Below are positions 18,057 to 26,548 of a DNA stretch of 64,000 nt, in pieces. Position numbers and translations under genes: made by a program. This DNA comes from an uncultured Prevotella sp. (GTDB lineage Bacteria; Bacteroidota; Bacteroidia; Bacteroidales; Bacteroidaceae): NCBI GenBank assembly GCA_900541575.1, contig UQKO01000007.1:15025-79024 (forward strand). Direction: 5' to 3'. Each line of letters opens with the position of its first letter. Within the stretch, counting starts at the first letter, position 1. The notes under the pieces are model-generated. The model was not told the origin of the DNA, did no database searches, and saw only the letters and a list, made by a program, of their open reading frames with translations.

Positions 18057-19202
18057 ATGAAACGCTTGAGAGACAATATTAACTCGGCCTACATCAGCGC
18101 CATGAATCGACTTGGCGGAAAGCATGCCCGAAAGCGCATTGTGGCTTATGTAGAAAGCTACGACGATGTATTCTTTTGGAGCAACTTGTTGCGACCTCTG
18201 GAAACAGACAACTACTACTTCGAAGTGATGCTTCCCTCGCGCACCTCGCTATGCAAGGGAAAGAAAATAGCGCTATCCAACGACCTAGGACGCCGCTTGG
18301 GAAGTTGCATGATAGCTTGCGTTGATGCCGACTACGATTTTCTGATGCAGGGCACTACGCTCTCTTCAAAAGAGGTGTGTGATAATCCATACGTGTTTCA
18401 CACCTACGTATACGCCATTGAGAATTACCAATGTTATGCACCAGCCTTGCAGACAATCTGCGTGATGGCTACGCTCAATGACCACCACCTGTTCGACTTT
18501 GAGACCTTCATGAAACAGTATTCGCAGATTGTATGGCCGCTGTTTGTATGGAACATCTGGTGCTACCGCTACGGAAATTATAAGCAGTTCTCAATGCTCG
18601 ATTTCTTCCACATCGTGCAACTCAGAGACATCAACCTGTTCCATCCCGAACACACATTGGAGCATCTGCGCCACTTGGTCAACTCGAAGGTGACACGCCT
18701 ACAACGTCAGTTTCCTGAAGGGCGAAAAACGTATAAGCCACTTCGCGAAGAAATACAACGTCTAGGTGTCACACCTGAGACTACCTATCTATATATGCGT
18801 GGCCACGATGTATTCGATGGTGTGGTCATGCCGCTACTCACAGAGGTGTGCGAACAACTTCGGCGAGAACGCGAGCGAGAAATTCGCCGCCTTGCAGAGC
18901 ACAATGTGCAGATGCAAAATGAGCTTTCGGCCTACCAAAATGCAATGGGAAGCATCGAGGAGATGATGCGCAAGCACACGGTATACACGGATTGCCCACA
19001 ATATAAAAAGGTGCAGAGCGATGTACGCGCACTCCTCTGCCAGATGGATGAGCCATCGTCTACAACTTCCCCATCAACATCTCAACCCGATACAAAAACT
19101 AACGACAATGAATCTGAGAATCAAGAACATGGTATGTCCGCGCTGCATCATGGCAGTGACAGACACTCTTTCTCGCCTCGATCTGACTCCCGACCGAGTT
19201 GA
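18057..19202 (+). CDS. DUF4435 protein (TOPRIM-like), partner of the ATPase
   Basis: Second gene of the ATPase pair. DUF4435 features are clear: VESYDD (Glu33), CVDADYDF (Asp90 and Asp92) and YAIENY (118-123). The Glu and DxD are placed as in TOPRIM nucleases such as AriB and OLD. A helical middle and a coiled coil follow (about 255-310, with REREREIRRLAEHNVQMQNE). The last 50 residues are low-complexity Ser/Thr/Pro/His, and the final 32 codons overlap the next gene in another frame, so the native C-terminus may be extended or frameshifted. A metal-dependent nuclease role is inferred, not shown. Confidence 0.8.
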   Translation: MKRLRDNINSAYISAMNRLGGKHARKRIVAYVESYDDVFFWSNLLRPLETDNYYFEVMLPSRTSLCKGKKIALSNDLGRRLGSCMIACVDADYDFLMQGTTLSSKEVCDNPYVFHTYVYAIENYQCYAPALQTICVMATLNDHHLFDFETFMKQYSQIVWPLFVWNIWCYRYGNYKQFSMLDFFHIVQLRDINLFHPEHTLEHLRHLVNSKVTRLQRQFPEGRKTYKPLREEIQRLGVTPETTYLYMRGHDVFDGVVMPLLTEVCEQLRREREREIRRLAEHNVQMQNELSAYQNAMGSIEEMMRKHTVYTDCPQYKKVQSDVRALLCQMDEPSSTTSPSTSQPDTKTNDNESENQEHGMSALHHGSDRHSFSPRSDSRPS

Positions 19203-19665
19203 ACTAGGCGAGGCTCACATTCGCGAAAATCTATCATCCAAACAAATTGAACGAGTAAGCAAAGCGCTTCAAGCGATAGGTTTTGAATTGATTGAGAATG
19301 CCAACGAGCGCTTGGTGCAGCAGACGAAGCAACTCATTGTAGAGGCTATTCGTCAAGAGAAGTTGGCGCAGTTGCCACTATCTACCATACTAAAAAAGCA
19401 GCTCAATAGGGACTTTTCCACATTGAGCCGCACATTCGCTGCTGCCGAAGGGCGCACGATTGAGAAATATTTCCTAACACAGCGCATAGAATACGTGAAG
19501 GAACTCATAGAGTATAACGAACTTTCCATAAAGGAAATTGCCTATCAAACAGGTTTCTCAAGCGTAGCACACCTTTCTCGGCAATTCAAACAATTCACGG
19601 GACTGACGCCCACGGAGTATAAAAATAGAGGGGAATACAACCGGATAGGAATTGATAAGGTTTAA
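19108..19665 (+). CDS. AraC-type regulator with HMA-like CxxC head
   Basis: A 185-residue protein. Residues 1-65 resemble a heavy-metal-associated (ferredoxin-like) domain: MNLRIKNMVCPRCIMAV carries the Cys10-Cys13 CPRC pair. Residues 80-185 are an AraC helix-turn-helix, with IKEIAYQTGFSSVAHLSRQFKQ and GLTPTEYK as the second helix-turn-helix. The family is common in Bacteroidales, often near metal ATPases; none is adjacent here. The start at 19108 is chosen for the intact HMA motif and means 95 bases of overlap with the DUF4435 gene. It may sense metal or redox state, but this is inference. Confidence 0.82.
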   Translation: MNLRIKNMVCPRCIMAVTDTLSRLDLTPDRVELGEAHIRENLSSKQIERVSKALQAIGFELIENANERLVQQTKQLIVEAIRQEKLAQLPLSTILKKQLNRDFSTLSRTFAAAEGRTIEKYFLTQRIEYVKELIEYNELSIKEIAYQTGFSSVAHLSRQFKQFTGLTPTEYKNRGEYNRIGIDKV

Positions 19666-19793
19666 TGCTCCAAAGTCGTAAACTTCTAAGGGAGGATTGA
19701 GTTTGGGACTTATAAAGTTTATACAGAAACGGGGAATGGAACTGTCCCCAGCGTAGCGTAAAGGGATTAGAAAGAATCGGAGCGGATCGGAAC

Positions 19794-20402
19794 TTATTGC
19801 AGATTATGAAGCAGTGCGCTCAGATTGGCCGTAAAGAGACGCACAGAGATTGCTAAAAGGATAATGCCAAAAAACTTTCGCAGCAAATAGATGGCTGCGG
19901 GCGATATAATGCGTTCCACCTTATCTGTAGCCTTGAGCACTATAAAGACGAAAAGCATGTTGAGCAATAAAGCAATAAGTATATTGACCGTGGCATATTC
20001 AGCACGCAGTGAGAGCAACGTGGTAAAAGAGCCCGCTCCAGCTAGCAAGGGAAACACCACGGGTATGAGCGTAGCAGACTTGATAGGCCCCATATTCTTG
20101 AATATCACAACATCGAGTATCATCTCAAGCGACATGAGAAAAATTACAAGTGAACCTGCCATAGCAAACGACTCAATGTCAACATTGAATAACCGCAACA
20201 TTGCATCACCTGCAAAGAAAAAACCAAGAAGGAGACTCAAAGATATAATTGTGGCTTTCCATGCATTAACAGGACGTCCTTGCTGCTTGAGGCTTATAAA
20301 GATTGGGGTAGAACCCAATACATCGATTACGGCAAATAGCACGATAAAAGCACTAGCTACTTGCTGCCAGTCAAAACGTGAGAAGATGTAAGTAAGTGAC
20401 AT
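19794..20402 (-). CDS. MarC family integral membrane protein
   Basis: A 202-residue membrane protein of the MarC/UPF0056 family. It has six hydrophobic segments, with the family-typical FIVLFAVIDVLGSTPIF near 18-34 (in E. coli, ...DPLGNLPIF) and PLLAGAGSFTTLLSL near 120-134. The function of MarC proteins is not established, and the old link with multiple antibiotic resistance was withdrawn. It is a single gene on the minus strand, transcribed toward the AraC gene. Confidence 0.88.
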   Translation of the reverse strand: MSLTYIFSRFDWQQVASAFIVLFAVIDVLGSTPIFISLKQQGRPVNAWKATIISLSLLLGFFFAGDAMLRLFNVDIESFAMAGSLVIFLMSLEMILDVVIFKNMGPIKSATLIPVVFPLLAGAGSFTTLLSLRAEYATVNILIALLLNMLFVFIVLKATDKVERIISPAAIYLLRKFFGIILLAISVRLFTANLSALLHNLQ

Positions 20403-20698
20403 AAGGTAAGTGGCGCACTAAGACGCAGAGTTATGAGTTAATAAGAGGGATTTTTTTATTCATAGGGGCATTGTACACTTCCCCTACCGATACTAGAGGC
20501 AACTCATCGCCACCATCGGCAAGTCTATGACAAATAGAAAGTCTATGCGCATTCGCTTTATAAGCGATGCGAATGGACTGACTTGAAGAACGCTAAAGAC
20601 TCTTTCAAAGAACACGAGCGAACAGACATGCAATGTGCCTGTTCGCCCGTTATTAGTTATCCGCCGATGAGGGCGGGATGAGAACAGACGTGTGTCGC
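20403..20698. other. Intergenic region with two hairpins, no gene
   Basis: Holds CGCATTCGCTT (20548-20558) pairing with AAGCGATGCG (20562-20571), and GCGAACAG (20618-20625) pairing with CTGTTCGC (20639-20646). The second is the better candidate terminator for the minus-strand operon ending at 20699; neither has a long T tract. Confidence 0.5.
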
Positions 20699-21154
20699 TT
20701 ATCCAATAGTGAGAAGTGTAGTGCCCTCCATCACGCTATCTCCAGCACTCACGCAGATGCCTGTCACCTTGCCGTCAGCTTCTGCCGTGATGTTGTTTTC
20801 CATCTTCATGGCTTCTAGCACGAGTACGGTGTCGCCTTTCTTCACAGCCTGACCTGCACTGACGAGAATTTTCGTCACTACACCAGGGAGCGGAGCCTTC
20901 ACGGGAGCACCTGCACCAGGCCCACTGGTAGCAGCAGGAGCAACTGCGGCAGGAGTTTCAGTTGCAGCAGGAGCTGCGGCAGGAGCAGCTGCATCGGTTG
21001 ATACGGTGGGAAGAGCTTCTTCTACTAATGAAGAGCCTTGCATTTCTACCTCGAAGGGAATGCCATTTACCTCGACCTTAGCCTTCGAGCCTACGATGCT
21101 GTCAATGGTCACGTCAAACTGTGCACCATTGATGGTATACTTATATTGCTTCAT
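20699..21154 (-). CDS. Biotin carboxyl carrier protein of a decarboxylase/carboxylase
   Basis: Carries biotin for the carboxyltransferase encoded just upstream at 21451. The 151-residue protein has an N-terminal domain (1-45), a flexible Ala/Pro/Thr linker (about 50-85) and a biotinyl domain (86-151) with EAMKMEN; Lys117 is the biotin site. This is the layout of the gamma subunit (MmdC/OadA-tail type) of sodium-pumping decarboxylases. It is the last gene of the operon, 13 bases after the small gene. Confidence 0.9.
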   Translation of the reverse strand: MKQYKYTINGAQFDVTIDSIVGSKAKVEVNGIPFEVEMQGSSLVEEALPTVSTDAAAPAAAPAATETPAAVAPAATSGPGAGAPVKAPLPGVVTKILVSAGQAVKKGDTVLVLEAMKMENNITAEADGKVTGICVSAGDSVMEGTTLLTIG

Positions 21155-21167
21155 TTCTTGCGTTTAC

Positions 21168-21431
21168 TTAAAATTGGGTCATCAAATCGGCTGGATTATT
21201 CCAGTTTGTACGATGGTGCTGTACGGTGATAATACCTGGCTCGTCGTCATGAACAATCTCTACTTCGTGCTCGATGAGCGCAAGCGAGATGGCTGCGGCA
21301 TAAGCAGGCATTTCGTCATCCGTGGGGTGAGTATGATATCCGTCTACGAGAAAATCGGCAATGGTACCTTGCTTCTCATCGAGGCGAATCGTAATGGTCT
21401 GCTCACCCAATTTATATTGAAATGTCTTCAC
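21168..21431 (-). CDS. Small conserved protein of the mmd operon
   Basis: An 87-residue acidic protein (MKTFQYKLGEQTITIRLDEK...) between the carboxyltransferase and the biotin carrier. It has no membrane helix, so it is not an OadG-type delta subunit, which normally has an N-terminal span. A gene of this kind sits at the same place in other Bacteroidales as far as I recall, but no function is known. The start of its coding frame begins 19 bases after the stop of the preceding gene. Confidence 0.7.
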   Translation of the reverse strand: MKTFQYKLGEQTITIRLDEKQGTIADFLVDGYHTHPTDDEMPAYAAAISLALIEHEVEIVHDDEPGIITVQHHRTNWNNPADLMTQF

Positions 21432-21450
21432 AATTTTAGGATACTATGTG

Positions 21451-23004
21451 TTACAAAGGTATATTTCCATGCTTCTTTGCTGGACGAGTTTCACGCTTAT
21501 TCTCAAGTTGAGCGAGCGCGCGGCAGATGCGGAAACGTGTATTGCGAGGCTCAATCACATCGTCTACGTAGCCATACTCAGCAGCCTTGTAGGGATTGGT
21601 AAAGAGGTCGTTGTACTCCTTCTCCTTCTCTGCGAGGAATGCCTTAGGATCTTCCTTGGTCTTGGCCTCCTTACCATCGAGGATGGCTACGGCACCCGAA
21701 GCACCCATTACGGCAATCTCGGCTGAGGGCCAAGCATAGTTGAGGTCGGCCTTGAGCTGCTTACAGCCCATCACGATGTGAGAACCACCATAGCTCTTAC
21801 GCAACGTAACAGTCACCTTGGGCACGGTAGCCTCGCCATAAGCGTAGAGAAGCTTTGCACCATGGTCGATCACGGCGTTGTATTCCTGACCTGTACCAGG
21901 AAGGAAGCCCGGCACGTCGACCAACGACACGATAGGAATATTGAAGCAATCGCAGAAGCGTACGAAGCGGGCTGCCTTGCGCGAAGCATTGCAATCGAGC
22001 ACACCAGCATATACGCTGGGCTGGTTGGCTACAACGCCCACGCTCTGACCATTGAAACGAGCAAAACCAATAATGATGTTGCGAGCGAAGTTGCGGTGTA
22101 CTTCAAGGAACTCACCATTGTCTACCACGGCACTAATCACCTTGTACATATCATAGGCCGTGTTAGGATTATCGGGAATGATTTCGTTAAGCGAATCCTC
22201 CTTTCGGTCGATGGGATCAGTGCACTCAATGCGGGGAGCGCGTTCCATATTGTTTTGAGGAATGTAAGAAAGAAGACGGCGAATGAGTCCAGCAAACTCT
22301 TCCTCGGTCTTAGCAGTGAAGTGGCATACACCGCTCTTCGTAGAGTGAACGGCTGCACCGCCAAGGTCTTCCTGTGTTACGTCTTCGCCTGTCACGGTCT
22401 TTACCACCTTCGGACCGGTGAGGAACATATAGCTAATGCCTTCGAGCATTACCACGAAGTCGGTCAATGCAGGAGAATATACAGCACCACCAGCACAAGG
22501 ACCGCAGATACCAGAAATCTGAGGCACTACGCCCGAAGCCTCGATGTTGCGCTGGAAGATTTCGCCGAAACCTGCCAAAGCATTGATGCCTTCCTGAATA
22601 CGTGCGCCACCAGAATCGTTGAGACCGATACAGGGAGCACCCATCTTCATACTCTGATCCATCACCTTGCAGATCTTCTGAGCCATTGTCTCAGAGAGCG
22701 AACCGCCATTGACGGTGAAGTCTTGTGCAAATACATATACTAAGCGACCATTAATGGTTCCGCTACCAGCTACCACGCCGTCGCCCAAGAATTGCTTCTT
22801 CTCCATGCCGAAGTTGTGGCAACGGTGAAGCTTGAACATATCCATTTCCTCAAACGAGCCCTTGTCGAGCAAGAGTTCGATGCGTTCGCGAGCCGTAGCT
22901 TTGCCCTTAGCGTGCTGCTTTTCAATAGCCTTTTCGCCACCGCCCAAACGGGCTTTCTGACGGAGCTCTACGAGCTGCTTGATTTTCTTCTGTTGTTCAC
23001 TCAT
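21451..23004 (-). CDS. mmdA: Acyl-CoA carboxyltransferase alpha subunit (methylmalonyl-CoA decarboxylase / propionyl-CoA carboxylase)
   Basis: Transfers CO2 between methylmalonyl-CoA and biotin, a step in the succinate-propionate pathway. The start at 23004 gives MSEQQKKIKQLVELRQKARLGG, the normal family start, and 517 residues; an ATG at 23043 adds only a Cys-rich stretch. The two crotonase-like halves are complete, with GGARIQEG near 132-139, GPCAGGAVYSPALTDF near 170, LVDVPGFLPGTGQEY near 375 and KSYGGSHIVMGCKQL near 420. The membrane beta subunit (OadB/MmdB) is not beside it, so whether it pumps sodium here depends on genes elsewhere. Confidence 0.92.
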   Translation of the reverse strand: MSEQQKKIKQLVELRQKARLGGGEKAIEKQHAKGKATARERIELLLDKGSFEEMDMFKLHRCHNFGMEKKQFLGDGVVAGSGTINGRLVYVFAQDFTVNGGSLSETMAQKICKVMDQSMKMGAPCIGLNDSGGARIQEGINALAGFGEIFQRNIEASGVVPQISGICGPCAGGAVYSPALTDFVVMLEGISYMFLTGPKVVKTVTGEDVTQEDLGGAAVHSTKSGVCHFTAKTEEEFAGLIRRLLSYIPQNNMERAPRIECTDPIDRKEDSLNEIIPDNPNTAYDMYKVISAVVDNGEFLEVHRNFARNIIIGFARFNGQSVGVVANQPSVYAGVLDCNASRKAARFVRFCDCFNIPIVSLVDVPGFLPGTGQEYNAVIDHGAKLLYAYGEATVPKVTVTLRKSYGGSHIVMGCKQLKADLNYAWPSAEIAVMGASGAVAILDGKEAKTKEDPKAFLAEKEKEYNDLFTNPYKAAEYGYVDDVIEPRNTRFRICRALAQLENKRETRPAKKHGNIPL

Positions 23005-23036
23005 GATGTTTGATGTGTGAAAGTATGGGCAAGCAC

Positions 23037-23231
23037 CGCACACTTACATGTGTGCCTACCCACACATAATATATTATTTTCGTGGTGCAAAGATACGCAA
23101 ATCCTCGCACACTTACGTCATAAGTGTGCGGTTTATTTATTCTGCTATTGGATTTAGGTTGGTTCTATTCCTTCTGAAATATAAGGTGTCTTTATTCTGA
23201 CATGTGATTTGCACGCTCTTGAAAGTGTGCG
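23037..23231. promoter_or_regulatory. Four copies of CGCACACTT around the mmdA promoter
   Basis: CGCACACTT occurs at 23037-23045 and 23106-23114, and its inverse AAGTGTGCG at 23122-23130 and 23223-23231. The middle two form a perfect 10-bp inverted repeat (CGCACACTTA, 5-base gap, TAAGTGTGCG), and the first copy is part of GCACAC-6-GTGTGC at 23038-23055. The middle site covers the place of the -33 element for the -7 box at 23095-23088, as a repressor site would. Confidence 0.6.
23088..23095 (-). promoter_or_regulatory. -7 box of the mmdA operon
   Basis: TATCTTTG on the minus strand, 84 bases before the mmdA start at 23004. The expected -33 region falls in the inverted repeat at 23106-23130. 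Confidence 0.55.
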
Positions 23232-23446
23232 AATCATAGCATCTTTTGAAATTCAAGGAGTTGTAAAACATATAACAAGGAATGCAAGAATATATCGTGG
23301 AATAGGCTGTAATGCACATGAGAAGAAGATTTTATGAAATAATGAAGCCCGATATATTCGCGGCTCAGCTGAAATTTTCGAATCGAGACGAGCAAGTTTT
23401 CTTTCTCGGGCAACAAAAAATGCACATGTTGTACACTTTTTGGGGG

Positions 23447-23474
23447 TTGAGCCACGTTCTCTTTTATATCTTTG
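23447..23474 (+). promoter_or_regulatory. Promoter of serC
   Basis: TTG at 23447-23449 and TATCTTTG at 23467-23474 are 17 bases apart, an excellent match to the Bacteroidetes promoter. The start site would be near 23479, with a leader of about 58 bases. Confidence 0.65.
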
Positions 23475-23536
23475 CACACAAATAAGCTACAGATTGGCTA
23501 TCGAGACGAATTTTACTACAACAAAAGATTTTACCA

Positions 23537-24628
23537 ATGCTCAATAATTCAACTCCTCACCTATACAATTTTGGCGCTGGCCCTGCCATCCTTCCCCAAG
23601 AAGTGGTGGAAGCTACGGCACAGGCAGTAATGAATTTCAATGGGATGGGACTCTCGCTCATGGAAATAGGACATCGTACCCCCCAATTTCGAGTCATCGT
23701 AGAAGAAGCACAGAGCCTCATGAAAGAGTTACTCCACGTGCCCGACGGATATAGTATCTTATTTCTCGGCGGGGGAGCACGCATGCAATTCGACATGATT
23801 CCAATGAATCTGCTCCACCACAAGGCGGCCTACCTCGACTGCGGGCACTGGGCACATCAAGCTATAAAGGAGGCTCGACTATTTGGTGAAGTGGAGATAG
23901 TAGCTTCGTCGGAAGCTAATAATTACACGTCTATTCCCCACAATTTTTCTATCCCAGAAGATGCTGACTATCTGCATCTTACTACCAATAATACCATTTA
24001 CGGAACGGAACTCCGCACTGACCTAGACTCAAAGATTCCTCTAGTGGCAGATATGTCGTCCGACATTCTGACGCGACCTATCAACGTAGAGCGTTACGGC
24101 CTTATCTATGGTGGGGCACAAAAGAACCTCTCCATGGCGGGCGTTACATTCGTGATTATTCGCAACGACCTGGCAGGTCATTCGGTGCGTCCGATTCCCG
24201 CCATGCTCGACTATCAGGTGCATATTCAGCACGGTTCGATGTATAATACACCTCCTATGCTTCCCATATTCACGGCATTGCAGACGCTGCGTTGGGTGAA
24301 ACGACAAGGTGGTATTGAAGAAATGGGTAAAAGAGCCAAACAACGCGCCACCATTGTATATGATGAAATTGACCGCAACCCGCTCTTTACAGGAACGGCT
24401 CTTCCTGCCGACCGTTCACTGATGAACGTTTGTTTCGTGCTTAAACCTGAATATCAGCACCTCGAGAATGAATTTACAGAATTTGCCCTATCGCACGGCA
24501 TCTATGGTATTCGCGGGCATCGCAGTGTGGGCGGTTTTCGTGCTTCTATGTACAATGCTATGCCTTTTGAGGGCGCACAAGCCCTTGTCCTATGTATGAA
24601 GAATTTTGCTCTGCTTCAGAATGCTTAG
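23537..24628 (+). CDS. serC: Phosphoserine aminotransferase
   Basis: PLP enzyme of serine synthesis (3-phosphohydroxypyruvate to phosphoserine), also able to serve pyridoxine synthesis. The 363-residue protein is full length. It opens with YNFGAGPAILP, has GHRTPQF (45-51) and LGGGARMQF, and binds PLP at Lys196 in GGAQKNLSMAG. RGHRSVGGFRASMYNA near the C-terminus is the substrate-binding end. No serA lies beside it in this window. The next gene starts 82 bases after its stop, with its own -7 box. Confidence 0.95.
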   Translation: MLNNSTPHLYNFGAGPAILPQEVVEATAQAVMNFNGMGLSLMEIGHRTPQFRVIVEEAQSLMKELLHVPDGYSILFLGGGARMQFDMIPMNLLHHKAAYLDCGHWAHQAIKEARLFGEVEIVASSEANNYTSIPHNFSIPEDADYLHLTTNNTIYGTELRTDLDSKIPLVADMSSDILTRPINVERYGLIYGGAQKNLSMAGVTFVIIRNDLAGHSVRPIPAMLDYQVHIQHGSMYNTPPMLPIFTALQTLRWVKRQGGIEEMGKRAKQRATIVYDEIDRNPLFTGTALPADRSLMNVCFVLKPEYQHLENEFTEFALSHGIYGIRGHRSVGGFRASMYNAMPFEGAQALVLCMKNFALLQNA

Positions 24629-24673
24629 TAAAGACTTAATTGTCTTGTTATCGCTCTATATGAAAAGATTTGC

Positions 24674-24681
24674 TACATTTG
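24674..24681 (+). promoter_or_regulatory. -7 box of the CotH gene
   Basis: TACATTTG lies 30 bases before ATG 24711. Its place downstream of the ATGs at 24606 and 24660 argues against those longer starts. Confidence 0.5.
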
Positions 24682-24710
24682 CACAACAACTATCACACAC
24701 CTACTGCCCA

Positions 24711-26237
24711 ATGAAAGGACTATTGCATCAATTCTCCGCTCTCTATCTAAGCATACAGCTATTTAGCATGGTAGCAGCCGTCATACATGGACAGTCTGCA
24801 TTGGCACAAATAAGCCAACAGTTGCCCGAACATTGGCCCAACATCCCACTAATAAGCATTCACACCGTGAATGGCGAAATGCCCACTTGCGAACGAGCAC
24901 AAACGCCCGAGGGATGTGTGGGAACCACGATTACGAATAACAACTACGTGCCCGGACGCATGGTCATGACTCTACGTGGCGATACGCTCTACGATTCCAA
25001 GGACTACGTGGCTGACCTCTCGGGCATGCGACTAAAAATTCGCGGCAACAGTTCGGGAGCCTTTCTCGACCAAAAACCCTACAAACTGAAGCTTAGCAAG
25101 AAGGCAGACTTACTGTGTCGAGGGAGGAAGGCCTTCCGCAACAAGAATTGGGCACTCATGAGCTACTATATATACAACCCCAGTATGCCCAATCATGAGA
25201 CCAACCTTATCCCCCTCTTTGCCCATGCCTTGGCACGCTATGTGGGCATGCCATGGCAACCTGAGGGCCGGTTTGTCAATGTGGTGATCAATGATCAATA
25301 TCGAGGTATTTACCTTCTGCTCGAGACCGTAGACAAAGGAGATAGCCGCATCAACGTGGCAGAAGATGGTTTCATCATCGAAAACGACCCTTGCTGGTGG
25401 AACGAAGATGGGAAGTATTTCCATACCAACCACCAAATGGCACACTTGGGCTATACTTATAATAAGTATATGCCTGGCGATGGCGAGCGTCCTGCAGCCG
25501 TCGACAGTGTGAGAGACTACATGAACCGCGTGGAGGACGCTATTTGGAATAAAGAAGACCTATCGGAATATATCGACTTCTATACATTTACACGTTGGAT
25601 TATCAGCCACGATCTTTTGGCCGTTGGCGATGCCATCGGAAGCAACACCTACCTTTACTGCGAAAGCATGAATAGTGATGGAGAACATAGCAAACTCAGA
25701 ATGGGACCGATTTGGGACCTTGACTCATCTTACAACATTCCTTTCAACATTTGGGGACTGAAGCACACGTACTACTCGGCCTACTACCCACAGACGGAGT
25801 TTTACTACCCGAAACTTTTCGAAATACCACAGTTTGTAGAGGCTTACAAGGAGGCCTACGCACAGATTCGTCCACACATCGTAGATCAGATGCAGCATTT
25901 CTGCGATAGCATCACAGAGCTTTATAGCCAAACGCTTGAAGAGAGTGCCGCCCTGCATCGCACCATCTACCCCAACGAAGCACAGAACACCATCCCCGAG
26001 CAAACTGCCGACTTGATGGATAAATTCCGCCGTCGCATCGCCGCCGTCGATAGCCTCATCGCTGCCGACATGCCCTCCACAAGCATCTCTGCAACCACCA
26101 TCACACGTCCACAGTCCCACTCTCGCTTCGACCTCACAGGTCGCAATGTGTCCACCATCCCCTTCACTCAGCTCCCCGCTGGAGTATACATCGAGACCTC
26201 TCCCGATGGAACAACGCGTAAGGTGATGAAAAGATAA
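24711..26237 (+). CDS. Secreted CotH kinase family protein
   Basis: CotH-fold protein; spore coat CotH is a secretory protein kinase, but most bacterial homologues have no known target. The start at 24711 gives a signal peptide ending ALAQ and 508 residues; longer starts overlap serC or precede the -7 box. Family motifs: RGNSSGAFLDQKPYKLKL, NKNWALMSYY, GIYLLLETVDKGDSRIN, WIISHDLLAVGDAIGSNTYLY and WDLDSSY (the metal-binding Asp region). The C-terminus (FDLTGRNV ... LPAGVYIETS, ending KVMKR) looks like a type A sorting tail of the type IX secretion system, so export to the surface is likely. Confidence 0.82.
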   Translation: MKGLLHQFSALYLSIQLFSMVAAVIHGQSALAQISQQLPEHWPNIPLISIHTVNGEMPTCERAQTPEGCVGTTITNNNYVPGRMVMTLRGDTLYDSKDYVADLSGMRLKIRGNSSGAFLDQKPYKLKLSKKADLLCRGRKAFRNKNWALMSYYIYNPSMPNHETNLIPLFAHALARYVGMPWQPEGRFVNVVINDQYRGIYLLLETVDKGDSRINVAEDGFIIENDPCWWNEDGKYFHTNHQMAHLGYTYNKYMPGDGERPAAVDSVRDYMNRVEDAIWNKEDLSEYIDFYTFTRWIISHDLLAVGDAIGSNTYLYCESMNSDGEHSKLRMGPIWDLDSSYNIPFNIWGLKHTYYSAYYPQTEFYYPKLFEIPQFVEAYKEAYAQIRPHIVDQMQHFCDSITELYSQTLEESAALHRTIYPNEAQNTIPEQTADLMDKFRRRIAAVDSLIAADMPSTSISATTITRPQSHSRFDLTGRNVSTIPFTQLPAGVYIETSPDGTTRKVMKR

Positions 26238-26285
26238 ATAAGGTGTAAGCGATACCTTCTCAAACATCAATACAAGAAGAATCAA

Positions 26286-26326
26286 TGCCGGGACATGGAA
26301 TTCTACTCATTCCATGTCCCGGCATT
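26286..26326 (+). terminator. 16-bp perfect hairpin after the CotH gene
   Basis: ATGCCGGGACATGGAA (26286-26301) pairs perfectly with 26311-26326 over a 9-base loop. A partial extra copy (ATTCCATGTC) and a weak T-rich stretch follow. Confidence 0.7.
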
Positions 26327-26373
26327 CCATGTCTATTTTAGCGGTATTTTACGCTATAAAGAAAAATAGAAAA

Positions 26374-26400
26374 GACCCTTGACCTTAATGATCAAGAGCC
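26374..26400 (-). terminator. Terminator of the DUF349 gene
   Basis: On the minus strand GGCTCTTGA pairs with TCAAGGGTC (two G-U pairs) over a 9-base loop and is followed by TTTTCTATTTTT. Confidence 0.7.
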
Positions 26401-26548
26401 TTAAGATGAGAAAATATTGTACAAGTACTAGCAAAAGCTAGCGCTTGCTAAACAGAATATACTTGTAAATCTAAAAAAGTTTGTAAAGGAGCAGGGAGAA
26501 GCTTTAATGCTATTACCCTGCACACATAGAGTCCATGCAAAGCTAGGA

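Noticed and set aside
19108..19665. Copper-responsive regulator of a neighbouring copper ATPase
   Set aside because: No metal P-type ATPase or metallochaperone is adjacent, and the metal efflux operon at the window start is 13 kb away.
21778..22743. 321-codon frame on the plus strand
   Set aside because: Antisense to mmdA, which has strong family motifs; no promoter or family likeness for the plus-strand frame.
24606..24710. Longer start of the CotH protein overlapping serC
   Set aside because: The -7 box at 24674 and the signal peptide beginning at 24711 favour the shorter protein.
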